NCBI GenBank assembly: GCA_049487715.1
Contig: CP150563.1
Location: 640,395-704,394, forward strand
DNA length: 64,000 nucleotides
From: Pycnococcus provasolii
Taxonomy: Eukaryota; Chlorophyta; Pseudoscourfieldiophyceae; Pseudoscourfieldiales
Reading direction: 5' to 3'
How positions within the stretch are numbered: the stretch's first letter is position 1; each line of letters opens with the position of its first letter. The notes under the pieces were generated by a model. The model saw only the letters and a list, made by a program, of their open reading frames with translations. It was not told where the DNA came from and did not search any database. Below, piece after piece: positions 1 to 9,232 of this stretch. Position numbers and translations under genes: made by a program.

Positions 1-287
1 AGACGCTCTTCATATGCGCTGCGCGGCATCGGATAGTGATCGGGCGGGTTCAGTTCAGTTCAGTTCATCGGTCGGGAATGATCGGGCGGGAATGATCACT
101 AAGCACCATTCGGATTCGGGTGGATTCGGAATTCGGAATTCGATTCGGGTGGATTCGGATTCTCATTCTCAGTTCAACCCCGAATCTGACAACCTAGCTC
201 ATCTCATTCAGGCATCAGGCAGATACTTCTATCAGGAGAAGGTTCCTACCTGTTCCTACCTTTATTACAGTAGGTTTCCTATCCTGT
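1..287. repeat. Left-edge region of short direct repeats, no gene seen
   Basis: The stretch holds short imperfect tandem repeats: a run of GTTCA units near 49-66, two copies of a GGGAATGATC unit near 75-97, and GGATTCGG/GAATTCGG units from about 112 to 160. No convincing reading frame is present. It lies just downstream of the minus-strand secreted-protein gene. Confidence 0.5.
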
Positions 288-323
288 TCATCTCCTACGA
301 TTATCGTAGGAGATGAACAGGAT
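281..323. repeat. Perfect 21-bp inverted repeat (hairpin) containing the stop codon of the neighbouring gene
   Basis: Arms 281-301 and 303-323 are perfectly complementary around a single-base loop at 302. On the minus strand the hairpin contains the last codons and the TGA stop of the secreted-protein gene, so it would form at the end of the coding part of that mRNA. Function is unknown; a 3'-end or stability element is possible. Confidence 0.7.
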
Positions 324-1337
324 ACGTACTCGGAGTACGATAGCCGCCAATTGGTTGGCCAATAGGGTGGGCTCGCTGCCGGGGCCGGGCCCTAACCCTA
401 ATCCGGCGTTAGCAGGTTCCCCTCCTAATCCTACGATAGGGTTAAAGATTAGGGGGTTAATGAACCTGCACTTCTGCTCAAACTCGTTCTCCTCCACAAG
501 CTTATCATCCACCGCCTTATCGCAACGCAATTCGCAAGCGTCAATCACAGCCTGCGGACCGTCACAAAACACTTTACTCTGCTTCTCAACCTGCGTGAAG
601 GGCGTTTGTATCAATAAATTTTGAGAGGGAGAGACGTTAGGTGCGTTGAACGATGTGATCGTACTCGTGACGGTCTGCTCGCCACCAGCATAGTGCGGCA
701 GTACACTGCCCTGCATCCTTTGTGAGATGGGTCCTATGCTGAAAACTTGCTGCCCCGTCCCAATGAACTTATCGTATCCCACTGACTGGTAGACAGTCTG
801 AATAACTTCATCGACGATGTCTATGTCTAAGTTATCCTTGTCAAGCGAAATGCCAAACGAAATGCACGCAAAGGCTTGATGTGCGACGTTGCAACCGCAC
901 GTGCACACAAACCTGTCAGGGTCTGTCGGAATAGTCGTCGTCGTCGTCGTTGTAGTTGTAGTTGTAGTTGTAGGATGAGGCATAGGTCTAGCCTGGAATA
1001 TATCTAGTTTGAGCGTCTCACTCAGTCCGACGTACGCGTGCGCCGCCTCCCTCAAGTCCGCCTTCGTCAAGCCGTTGTCGTAGCCGTACTCGCTCTTCTT
1101 CGCGTACTTCCACGACCAAGGCTTCCACCAACTGACCTTCGGCTTCGGCGCATTGTACCCGTACCCGCCATACTTGCTTCCTTTGTAGTAGCCGTCATCG
1201 TACGAGTCCGAGACGCCGCCGTACTTGCCACCTCCGTACTTTCCGTAGTAGCCGCCGTTATCACCACCATACGGCTTCGCATTCGCGCCGAGTGTTACCA
1301 CTGAAAGACCTACTAGTGCGACAATTTTCGTCGCCAT
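288..1337 (-). CDS. Secreted Gly/Tyr-rich protein of unknown function
   Basis: I do not recognise the family. The 349-residue product begins with a clear signal peptide (hydrophobic residues 5-18, ending ANA at 18-20). A Gly/Tyr/Lys-rich stretch follows (21-65), then a basic aromatic patch, a run of 13 threonines (123-135) and a Cys-containing domain (C145, C147, C149, C158 and later pairs) that suggests disulphides in the secretory pathway. The start ATG at 1337 sits in a GCC-ATGG-like context. The C-terminal 50 residues are low-complexity and run into telomere-like and hairpin DNA, so the true 3' end could differ by splicing. It is divergent from the AP-4 sigma gene with a 350-bp shared upstream region. 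A wall or surface protein is an inference from composition only. Confidence 0.6.
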   Translation of the reverse strand: MATKIVALVGLSVVTLGANAKPYGGDNGGYYGKYGGGKYGGVSDSYDDGYYKGSKYGGYGYNAPKPKVSWWKPWSWKYAKKSEYGYDNGLTKADLREAAHAYVGLSETLKLDIFQARPMPHPTTTTTTTTTTTTTIPTDPDRFVCTCGCNVAHQAFACISFGISLDKDNLDIDIVDEVIQTVYQSVGYDKFIGTGQQVFSIGPISQRMQGSVLPHYAGGEQTVTSTITSFNAPNVSPSQNLLIQTPFTQVEKQSKVFCDGPQAVIDACELRCDKAVDDKLVEENEFEQKCRFINPLIFNPIVGLGGEPANAGLGLGPGPGSEPTLLANQLAAIVLRVRILFISYDNRRR

Positions 1338-1687
1338 GATTCAAAGAATGAATCTAATGAGGCGTGCAGTGCCGACCCAGGAAGTAGACGCCGAGGAGAC
1401 CAAACCAAACCAACCAAACCAACATGCGTGGGACCACTCATATAATGACCCGCCTCATGACATGACATAAACATGCGAAGAGTTCGAAAGAAAAGAGATG
1501 AAAAGAGAAGAGGGAACAGGAACAGGAACATGCTAAAGTTTATCATGCTTCACAAAACCCTAAGGGTTAGGGTTCGGGGGTTAGGGTTAGCTAAGGTTCG
1601 GGGGAGGCGTTTTTCTGGGTTTTGCTGCGGCCATTTTATTTCTCACCTTTTTTTTTCCCCCCTTCGGCTTGGTTGGCAACTTCCGCC
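1338..1687. promoter_or_regulatory. Divergent intergenic region with telobox-like repeats and a pyrimidine tract
   Basis: It lies between the minus-strand secreted-protein gene and the plus-strand AP-4 sigma gene and must hold both promoters. Bases 1554-1590 contain CCCTAA and TTAGGG units, including an AAAACCCTAA motif like the plant promoter telobox. Bases 1641-1670 are pyrimidine-rich on the sense strand of the AP-4 gene. No coding sequence is seen. Confidence 0.5.
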
Positions 1688-2137
1688 ATGGCGATGAAGT
1701 TCGTCCTACTAGTCAACAAGCAGGGCCAGACGCGGCTCGCGCGGTACACCGACGAGTCGCTCAGCGTCGACGAACGACGCGCGCTCGAAGGCGAGGTCGT
1801 GCGCAAGTGCCTCGCGCGACCCGAGTCGTCGTGCTCGTTCCTGCCGCACCGCGACTACAAAGTCGTCTACCGGAGATACGCGTCGCTCTTCTTCCTCGTC
1901 GGCATCGACGACTCGGAGAACGAACTCGCAACGCTAGAGCTCATACACGCGCTTGTCGAAACGCTCGACAAGTACTTCGGAAACGTGTGCGAGCTCGACA
2001 TCATGTTCCACATCGAAAAGGCGCACTACGTTATCGACGAAATGATCATGGATGGCGCGGTGTACGAAACAAACAGGACGAACGTCGTGAGTCCGCTCCA
2101 GGCGCTTGAGGCACAAATTGCGCAGGAAAGGGCATGA
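1688..2137 (+). CDS. AP4S1: AP-4 complex sigma subunit
   Basis: This is the small (sigma) subunit of the AP-4 adaptor, which sorts cargo at the trans-Golgi network. The product is 149 residues, close to the usual 143-145. The N-terminus shows the family signature LVNKQGQTRLARY, followed by RRALEGEVVRKCLAR, YKVVYRRYASLFFLVG and CELDIMFHIEKAH, the order and spacing of an AP sigma longin fold. These match plant AP-4 sigma better than AP-1, -2 or -3 sigma from memory of the families. The ATG at 1688 lies in a strong gccATGG context and gives the expected N-terminus; the frame remains open upstream but that part is low-complexity. No intron is needed. It is tail-to-tail with the CUE-domain gene, 116 bp apart. 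Confidence 0.93.
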   Translation: MAMKFVLLVNKQGQTRLARYTDESLSVDERRALEGEVVRKCLARPESSCSFLPHRDYKVVYRRYASLFFLVGIDDSENELATLELIHALVETLDKYFGNVCELDIMFHIEKAHYVIDEMIMDGAVYETNRTNVVSPLQALEAQIAQERA

Positions 2138-2253
2138 CGTGGTGCTCTGTACTGCAATTCAAGCAAACTTGGTTTTGGCTTGTTTCTGCCTTCCTCTTTT
2201 CCTTCTTCTTTTGTAGAGATTTACAAACACAAGCAAAAAAAAACACAACTTGT

Positions 2254-3066
2254 TTACACATCCTTCTTGTTGTCGCGCCGTGGCGTGGCGGAATCGTTCG
2301 CCGCTGCGGCTGCCGGAACGGCGGCGACTGAGGACGTCGGCAACGTCGACGTAGGGAGCGCGCTGCGGTGCCTGTGAGTGCCTTCTCTCGTCGTGGCTGA
2401 ACCGCCCTCCACAACAACCGCATCGGCGTCGACGTCGGTGACACCTTCACCAGCACCGTCGCGCCCGCCCGCTTGACTCGAAGGCTCAGGTTCCTGGGGA
2501 TCTGCGACGGCTTCTGTGAACGCCTCGCCAAGCCAGCTGAGTCCTTGCCCGATAGCTGTGCCAACGCTCGCAAGCGCGTCAGACAGCGGCGCGACGTCGA
2601 ACGGGTCGTCGTGAGTGTCGGTATTCGTCACGCCGCCGGGCTCGAAATTTGCGGGAGACACGCCCGTCGTCTCGTACCCCCGTATTCCTCTCGTTGCGTG
2701 TCCGTCGCCGCCTCCCTGCTCTTCTGCGTCAAACTGCGCCTGCAGCCTTCTTGCGAGCTCTTCGTCCGCGCGTTCGCGCTCACGCCGCACAAGCGCGTCA
2801 TCCCGCAAACTTGTCGAGCTTGACGCGTGCCCACCTTGCGCGCTCCTCTCTTCTCCAACTGTCTGGCTGTTGCCTGTTGCGTCCCCATCGTTCGAGGACA
2901 TGGCGAGGAGGCACTCGACAGTTCTTTCGAGGTGTCCTTGGTTCGCCTGCAGGACGGCGGCGACCACCTCCACGTCGAAGTCCGTGAACATGACGAGAAG
3001 TTGCTCGAGCGCGGAGGCGTACGGCACTGCGTCTCTCGGCGGTTCGTGGAGGCCTGTGTCCGCCAT
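2254..3066 (-). CDS. CUE/UBA-like domain protein
   Basis: The 270-residue product has one recognisable domain near its N-terminus. Residues 19-57 carry an MF motif (LLVMF), a VVAAVL helix and a TVECLLAM helix, the pattern of a CUE ubiquitin-binding domain. A charged helix follows (about 90-115, LARRLQAQFDAEEQ), resembling the LA-x-RLQ-x-EE helix found in many CUE and DUF-type ubiquitin adaptors. The rest is low-complexity and acidic. The ATG at 3066 is preferred because the open frame upstream encodes basic low-complexity sequence without domain features. A role in ubiquitin-linked trafficking or degradation is inferred from the domain alone. A TGTAA element lies just beyond the stop codon. 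Confidence 0.7.
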   Translation of the reverse strand: MADTGLHEPPRDAVPYASALEQLLVMFTDFDVEVVAAVLQANQGHLERTVECLLAMSSNDGDATGNSQTVGEERSAQGGHASSSTSLRDDALVRRERERADEELARRLQAQFDAEEQGGGDGHATRGIRGYETTGVSPANFEPGGVTNTDTHDDPFDVAPLSDALASVGTAIGQGLSWLGEAFTEAVADPQEPEPSSQAGGRDGAGEGVTDVDADAVVVEGGSATTREGTHRHRSALPTSTLPTSSVAAVPAAAAANDSATPRRDNKKDV

Positions 3067-4495
3067 GAGCGAACCGCCAAAGCACAAGTGTCCGCCACGC
3101 CACGGAGGCAACGCCTGTCTGCGGTGACGCGGAGAAGAATTGGAGAAAAAACCAAAAAGAAGGTGCAGGTGCCCGAGGCTCGCGAGATTCAATAATATTA
3201 ATAGGGGTTGGCTGGGTGCCTCCCTCTAACTTTATCATGAAAGGATGTGACATCACGCCAGGCCATATCACGTGTGTGGTTCCATGGCGTATCTCGCTGC
3301 GGCTGGGCAGGCTATTATGTGCCTAAGAGTAGTACTTATGTTCCCTGCTCCGTGCGTCATGCGTGGTCTATCCTACCTACATATTTGTTAGGATACGAAG
3401 AAGGCAAGTCGTGTCCAATAATATCCGTCTGATAAAGTAGGTAAACGGATGGCCTCTCCTCCTCCGAATTAAAGCCTTTAAAGGTACTGTTATCCCCACA
3501 ACCTACCACTGCCACTACAAGGCCAATCGTCATGATGTACCTTTAGCCCATCGCCATCGCCATCATCCACCGTAAAGGTAAAGGTTTATTGCAAACCGAC
3601 ACCCCACTACGAAGGGGTAGGTCACCCCACTGGCCCCTCCAACAGGACGAGCTTCTCCTCCCTTCTCCCTTCTCCTTTCTCAGGCTGTCATGGGTAATAT
3701 CGTGTCAGACAACCTGGTACTGTACAGTATCCCTTTCAGAACAAACAGTCTTTCTCTGCTTATTGTGTCTGCCAGTCTGCTTTCCTTCGCCTTCGCCTTC
3801 GCCTGTGCTGGCGTATCGTGTTCTCTCTCCTTCTCCTCCTCTTCTCTCTCCCACCGTTATTTTATCGCCCATCGGTAGTACTAATAAGGTCACAAAGAAA
3901 GCCTATGCGCGATGAGCGGCAACGCCTCCCTTCTTGCGGCACCTTTCCTTAACACCACAGCAAGAAGTACCGCCTCGTCACTTGAGAGTTGAGAGCTACT
4001 TCTACTGCCCTTTAGGCATTATCATAGGTGGCATACCTGCCCTCCTCCTTTAGGCCTCGCACAGGTCTCGTATCGTTACTATCGTATCGTAGTAAGCCAT
4101 CAGTACCGGGTAGCTGTTCTGTCCTCAGCCGTGCTGTGCAGTCACCTCGTGTCGTGTCGTGCGTCGCTACACTGCCAGACTGCAGAACTGTCCTTGAAGA
4201 GCTTAGTTGGGCAAGTGAGTGGTGAGTGGTGGTGAGTGCGCGAACGATAAGGCTTGTTGTCTTTTTGCGGCGTCTTTTCCGTCTTGTCGCTGGACAACAC
4301 GGCACAACACGACGACGCAACCGCTTGCGGACGAAAAAGTAAACTGCGCCACGTGATCGACCTCTCTCTCTTCTCCGCCGACAGTGGCAGTGCCGCGTAT
4401 AAGCTAATAAAGAAGTAATATCTATCTACACAGTGGTGGGCTGAGGGAGTTCATTCGGCACAAATAAAAATAAAGCACAAGGAACGAACGCAAAC
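3067..4495. other. Long divergent intergenic region, no gene recognised
   Basis: These 1.4 kb separate the CUE gene and the PKA gene, which are transcribed away from each other. The part next to the CUE gene (3130-3165) is purine-rich on the + strand, and 3650-3860 is pyrimidine-rich on the + strand. Short frames here (3589-3915, 4012-4320) are low-complexity with no domain pattern. I looked for tRNA arms and splice-joined exons and found none that convinced me. Confidence 0.5.
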
Positions 4496-5639
4496 ATGTT
4501 CAAGCGCGTATTCAGCAAAGACGGACAACCGGTACGTCGTGGCTCGTCTGGAACCTTGTCGCAACATCCCTTCCGCATCCTTAGCGCTAACAAACCAAAT
4601 CACGCCATAACAAACGTCACAGGTGGAGAGCAGGCGAAGCAGCTACATGCCGGAGTTCGTTCCCACCGATAAGATAAACTTGAACCCGTGCAAGCTGTCC
4701 GACTTCAACCTTGGTCCCATCTTGGGCACGGGAAGCTTCGGCCGCGTGCCAATTGGCACGCACAAGTCGACGGGGAAGGTGTGCGCCATTAAGCAGCTCA
4801 GCAAGTCTCAAATTCTGAAGACGAAGCAGGTGCAGCACATCAAGGCGGAGAAGGCCATTCTCGAGCAGATGAACTTTCCGTTCCTCGTGGCGATGTACGG
4901 CTACTTTCAGGACCCCGAGTGCGTGTACCTGGTACTCGAGTACATCGTTGGTGGCGAGTTCTTCACACACCTGCGCTCCGCTGGTCGCTTCTCCGAGGAC
5001 GCGAGCCGCTTCTACTCGGCGGAGGTTGTGCTTTCGTTCGAGTACCTGCACGGCAACGACATTGTGTACCGGGACCTCAAGCCGGAGAACATCCTGCTCG
5101 ACTCGGAGGGCCACCTGAAGGTTACGGACTTCGGCTTTGCAAAACAGATTGAGCACCGCACGTACACGCTGTGCGGCACGCCCGACTACCTGGCACCAGA
5201 GATCATCTTGAACAAGGGCCACGGCAAGCCCGTCGACTGGTGGGCGCTCGGCGTGCTGTGCTATGAGATGCTCGCGGGCTACCCGCCATTCTACGACGAC
5301 GACCCGATGGGCACGTACCAAAGGATCCTTCACGGCAAGCTCGAGTTCCCGAGCCACTTCAGCCGAGCGTCGCGCGACTTGGTGAAGAAGCTGCTGCAGA
5401 GCGACTTGTCAAAGCGATACGGCAACCTCAAGGGTGGCGCAAAGGACATTAAGGCACACCCGTGGTACCAGAACATGGACTTCACCGCTCTCGTGAACAA
5501 GCGCGTGTCTGCGCCGATCAAGCCTATCGTGAAGGGCGAAGATGACACCAGCAACTTCGACGACTACAGCGACGTGGGTCCGATTGAGCACGAGTTTGTG
5601 CTGACGGCGGATAACCAACAGTTATTCGAGGACTTTTGA
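4496..5639 (+). CDS. cAMP-dependent protein kinase catalytic subunit (AGC kinase), two exons
   Basis: Exon 1 is 4496-4531 (12 codons) and exon 2 is 4623-5639. The intron 4532-4622 starts GTACGT, ends CAG and lies between codons. The 350-residue product is almost exactly the length of PKA-C. It shows the glycine loop GTGSFGRV (47-54), the lysine in VCAIK (K69), YRDLKPEN, DFGFAK, an activation loop RTYTLCGTPDYLAPE, and an AGC tail ending FEDF, the hydrophobic motif that closes PKA-C proteins. It would phosphorylate RRxS/T sites under cAMP control. Its own N-terminus contains RRSS (16-19), a possible self-phosphorylation site. Land plants lack canonical PKA whereas many algae have it. A TGTAA poly(A)-type signal lies at 5649-5653. 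Confidence 0.93.
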
Positions 5640-5755
5640 ACGTACACATGTAACACCGCCGGCGCCGCCGCCGCCGCTATTGATTCCACGTTTTGTTAAA
5701 TGCCCCAGGATGACCGTGGGACGAAGTATGAAGTACAATCAATCGTTACTGAAAA

Positions 5756-6502
5756 TCACAGGCTTGCGGTTCTGTGTGGCAAGCGCGTATTGAAGCCTGC
5801 GCGCATAGTGGCGACCATACTAGGCGGCGTGAGCAAAGATAGCACTGCTTTGCTGTCACTTGCAAGGCTTGCGGCGGATTCGTGCGCGTCGTAGCCTAGG
5901 TGAGACCAGCGATGAAATCGTCCCTCCCAGCACAGCCAAGCCTCACGTACGGGTGGGATAGCGGTGCCACTATTCAGAAAGGTGCGCTCGACAAACGCAC
6001 CGTTTGGAAGAGCGGCCGCCTGCTCCACCGACAACGTGACGCCTCCTCCATCTCCCACGCTGGTGGAGCTCGCGCGACGTTCGGCGTGCAGAATCGCGTC
6101 CACGTCGTTAGCTCGCCAGTCCTTCTTGTCGCCGTGCGCCGCTGACCACGCGTTCATGAAGTCTCGAAATTCGCTTCTCCTGCAGCACGCGCACGGCCTG
6201 TGGCCAGCTGCACATGCCGTCGGTTCGTCGATGAAGAATAGTTCCGTGTAGTGTCCGGGCGACATGACGACTCTCTTGCGTCCGTTGAAGGACCTATTGT
6301 CGTCCCGCTGTATTTCTCGTTTCCTCTTTGGTGGTTGAATTTCGCACGTCAGCCACGCCTTGTTTTTGAATTGCGCGACGATGCGTTTGGCGTCGTCGTG
6401 TATGCACCCTCTGTTCGCCATGACGGCGAAGGCTGTTTCGTACTTGGTTGCGTTCCCTGTCGTCAGTGAACCGAACGGCGTGACGCGGTTGCAGAGCGGC
6501 AT
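5756..6502 (-). CDS. Bacterial-type conserved protein of unknown function
   Basis: The 248-residue product resembles, from memory, a short family of hypothetical proteins common in alphaproteobacteria. Shared blocks are NRVTPFG and a MANRGCIHD block near the start, a GHYTELFFIDEPTA block, the Cys motif AAGHRPCACCRR, the DAILHAERR block, an LPNGAFV block and an AWLCWEGRFHRWSHLGY end. The function of that family is not known to me; the CxxC and several His could bind metal. The ATG at 6502 gives the bacterial-like N-terminus (MPLCNRVTPFG); the open frame upstream is translated GGGAA-repeat DNA. No intron is present. It is 116 bp tail-to-tail from PKA and divergent from GARS. Horizontal transfer or an organelle-derived gene is inferred. 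Confidence 0.65.
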   Translation of the reverse strand: MPLCNRVTPFGSLTTGNATKYETAFAVMANRGCIHDDAKRIVAQFKNKAWLTCEIQPPKRKREIQRDDNRSFNGRKRVVMSPGHYTELFFIDEPTACAAGHRPCACCRRSEFRDFMNAWSAAHGDKKDWRANDVDAILHAERRASSTSVGDGGGVTLSVEQAAALPNGAFVERTFLNSGTAIPPVREAWLCWEGRFHRWSHLGYDAHESAASLASDSKAVLSLLTPPSMVATMRAGFNTRLPHRTASL

Positions 6503-6903
6503 GATGAGAAACAGCACGTGATTGATTGCAAGGGAAGGGAAGGGGTCCCACCCACCGCAAGGCCAAGGGAAGGGAAGGGAACCCCGAGCGGGATCGAGGG
6601 AAGGGAAGGGAATTGCCTTTGATTTGATCGATTGATTTGGGCACACAGGTGACAGGAGGGAGGGAGGATTGAGCCATTGAGGTGCCTTTTGCCTGCCCTC
6701 CCTTTCTTACTTTACTGGATAGTTCTTACCTTTAGATAGGTCGCGCACCCCCCTCCCCAGTCTTTTTCTCAGCTTCATGGCGGCGGCGCGCGAGGCTCTC
6801 CGCATGCGGTGCGCGGGGTTTAGTTCTTCGTGGCCGTTCTTCCTGTGGCCAACCCATCCCCTGTCGCTATGTCTCGTCGTCGTCGTCGTCGTCGTCGTCG
6901 CGC
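6503..6903. promoter_or_regulatory. Divergent promoter region with GGGAA-type repeats
   Basis: Bases 6533-6615 carry repeated GGGAAGG units on the + strand, which read as pyrimidine-rich on the sense strand of the minus-strand gene. Bases 6874-6900 are a (CGT)n trinucleotide run just upstream of the GARS coding region. ATG codons at 6777 and 6869 are both out of frame with GARS. Confidence 0.45.
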
Positions 6904-8277
6904 TTGTCTCGGTCGCTTCACGTGCGTGCCTCCTCATCAGCGTCGCAAGCAACTCAAAAAACTAACGTGCTGGTCGTCGGCGGCGGGGGACGAGAACACG
7001 CGCTCGCGTGGAGACTGCGCCAGGCGCCGTCCGCCGCCGACGTGTTCGTCTGCCCGGGAAACGCAGGTACCGCAGACGACGGAATGGCGACGCCCGCGCC
7101 GCTCTCTGATGCGGACTTCGACGCCGTCGCGGCGTTCTGCGAAGAGCGAGACGTGCAACTCGTCGTCGTGGGACCGGAGGCGCCGCTCGTCGCGGGGCTG
7201 GCGGACCACCTCAGAGAACGAAATATACGAGTCTTCGGACCAAGCGCCGCGGCGGCGAAGCTCGAGGGAAGCAAGGCATTCATGAAGGACCTTTGCGCCG
7301 AAATGGGCATACCCACGGCGGCTTTTCAAACGTTCAGCGATCCGGAAAGCGCGAAAAAGTACGTCGTAGACCTCAACTCGCCTGTCGTCGTCAAGACGGA
7401 CGGACTGGCGGCGGGAAAGGGCGTGCTCATGTGCGAGACGGTCGACGAGGCATTGGACGCCATCGACGCAATCATGGTGGACGAACAGTTCGGCGCCGAG
7501 GCGGGCTCGGCGATCGTCGTTGAGGCTCTCCTACGAGGCGAGGAACTCTCATTCTTCGCGCTGTGCGACGGCAAGACGGCCATCCCGTTCGCCTCCGCGC
7601 AGGATCACAAGCGCCTGCTCGACGGCGACGAAGGGCCAAATACGGGAGGCATGGGTGCTTACTCACCAGCACCCATTGCAACTCCCGAGATGGAGTCAGC
7701 GATCATGAAGGACCTCGTGCTGCCAACCGTCGATGGCATGGCAAAGCGAGGGTGTCCGTTCACCGGCGTGCTGTTCGCGGGTATCATGGTCGTCGACGGA
7801 AAGCCCATGCTCCTCGAGCACAACGTGCGCTTCGGCGATCCCGAGTGCGAGGCACTGATGTTGAGGTACCAAGGTGATCTTGTTGAGGTGCTCATGCGCG
7901 CTGCCGACGGCGAGCTGGACAAACTCGACGACGACCAGGTGTCAGGTCCCAATGCGTGGAATTCTGGAACGGCAATGACCGTCGTGCTCGCCGCGAACGG
8001 ATATCCCGGATCCTATGCAAAAGGCACGCGCATTGCAGGACTCTCGGAGGCTGAGCAGACAACACCGCCCGATGGATGCGTGAAGATCTTCCACGCTGGA
8101 ACGAGCGAAGGCGCCGCTCCTGGCGAATTCGCGGCAAACGGAGGTCGAGTGTTGGCCGTGACCGCGATGCGTGATAACGTGCGCGACGCCGCGGCGAGTG
8201 CCTACGAGGCTGTGGGGAAGGTACAGTGGGACGACATGGTTTATCGCAAGGACATAGGATTCCGCGCGATGCAGTAA
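6904..8277 (+). CDS. purD: Glycinamide ribonucleotide synthetase (GARS, phosphoribosylamine-glycine ligase)
   Basis: This enzyme joins glycine to phosphoribosylamine with ATP in purine synthesis; in plants it is organellar. The ATP-grasp protein is complete from [16 protein letters not shown] (residue 21 of this frame). It shows the family blocks [65 protein letters not shown] and [10 protein letters not shown]. Length (about 437 residues from that point) matches monofunctional PurD. The 5' end is unresolved: back to the in-frame stop at 6733 there is no ATG, and the start given here is a TTG. A small intron joining an ATG exon (for example at 6777, reading MAAAREALRMRCAGF, transit-peptide-like) is the likeliest explanation. 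The enzyme call is secure; the start is not. Confidence 0.9.
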   Translation: MSRSLHVRASSSASQATQKTNVLVVGGGGREHALAWRLRQAPSAADVFVCPGNAGTADDGMATPAPLSDADFDAVAAFCEERDVQLVVVGPEAPLVAGLADHLRERNIRVFGPSAAAAKLEGSKAFMKDLCAEMGIPTAAFQTFSDPESAKKYVVDLNSPVVVKTDGLAAGKGVLMCETVDEALDAIDAIMVDEQFGAEAGSAIVVEALLRGEELSFFALCDGKTAIPFASAQDHKRLLDGDEGPNTGGMGAYSPAPIATPEMESAIMKDLVLPTVDGMAKRGCPFTGVLFAGIMVVDGKPMLLEHNVRFGDPECEALMLRYQGDLVEVLMRAADGELDKLDDDQVSGPNAWNSGTAMTVVLAANGYPGSYAKGTRIAGLSEAEQTTPPDGCVKIFHAGTSEGAAPGEFAANGGRVLAVTAMRDNVRDAAASAYEAVGKVQWDDMVYRKDIGFRAMQ

Positions 8278-8743
8278 CAACAATGTTCCCATTATAGTAT
8301 AAGTATACTTCCCACCTTCAAAAAATAACCGATTAGCGAGCTGCAACAATAAGTCGTGTAACATGCCTCTGCTTGTAGCTTGTGGCCTGGTCACGTCGTG
8401 CAAGGCAATCTGCAAGTGCTTTGCAAGACGCCTTATTGAACTTGTTCCGGCCGCTGCTTCGCTACTTGAGCAACCCCGACCGGAATACCTAGAGAGCAGC
8501 ACAGCCCGAGCATTTTGATGCCTTTCCAAGTTCTCTGGCGCGTCCTCCCTCTAAGATCGCTCATCGTTATTGTTCCGTCCTTTTTCCACCATACACGAGC
8601 TTCGTGCGCACGCTCCCTGGCGGCGCGTCGACGATTTTCCGACGAAGCCGGCGCGAAGCGGGCGGCGCATCTGTCGAGAGTTCTTCGTATGTAGTCGTTG
8701 AGGATGTTTAATTTTCCGCCTCCTGATGCATATTTTCGACTTG
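8278..8743. other. Convergent intergenic region, no gene seen
   Basis: This lies between the 3' ends of GARS and the small spliced coiled-coil gene. A TGTAA motif occurs near 8356 on the + strand. No frame with coding character was found. Confidence 0.4.
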
Positions 8744-9061
8744 CTACGCGTCATAAATGTAAAACGCGTCCGCTTCGCGCGCGCGCTTCTGCAGCTCCTC
8801 GACCTTCTCTTGCAGTCCTGCCGCTTTCGCTTCCGCTTCGCGCGCGCGCTTCTCCGCTTCGTACGCCCTCTCCAACGCCTCCTGATACTGAGCTTCCAGC
8901 CTTCCACTTGCACTTGTTTTCGCGGATGATGATGATGAGCCATAAACCTAAATACGTCTCCGCCTTGAGCCCTTGACGCGGGACGTCGTGTCGAGGTTGG
9001 CATGGATCGAGGTCTCCTTGCAGATGAACACGTGCGTCGTCGCGTACGCGACAAAGGACAT
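8744..9061 (-). CDS. Small coiled-coil protein, two exons (proposed)
   Basis: On the minus strand an ATG at 9061 opens a frame encoding MSFVAYATTHVFICKE and onward to 8956. A second block, 8892 down to the TAG at 8744-8746, encodes a heptad-rich acidic/basic helix (QYQEALERAYEAEKRARE, then LQEKVEELQKRA). Joining 8956-9061 to 8744-8892 across an intron at 8893-8955 (63 nt, GTATTT...GAAG on the sense strand) keeps frame and gives 84 residues. The helix is far more protein-like than other frames here, and the gene also fits the alternating strand order of the window. I do not recognise the family. The splice sites are inferred from sequence alone and other acceptors nearby are possible. Confidence 0.45.
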
Positions 9062-9232
9062 GGCGCCATTGATTTCGTTGTTTACACTGAACACAAACAC
9101 AACCTTCCGCTATGAATGTGATGGGGTAGATTGGTCGGGGAGTCCCACTATGTGTTCGACCGGGATCCCCAAGTGACCCCCCTGGCGCCCCCGACCATTA
9201 AGACTCTGTTATTCGCTTGGAGGGCCTCGGCC

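Noticed and set aside
3589-3915. Plus-strand 108-codon frame in the large gap before PKA
   Set aside because: Low-complexity Ser/Leu/Pro translation of pyrimidine-rich DNA with no domain pattern.
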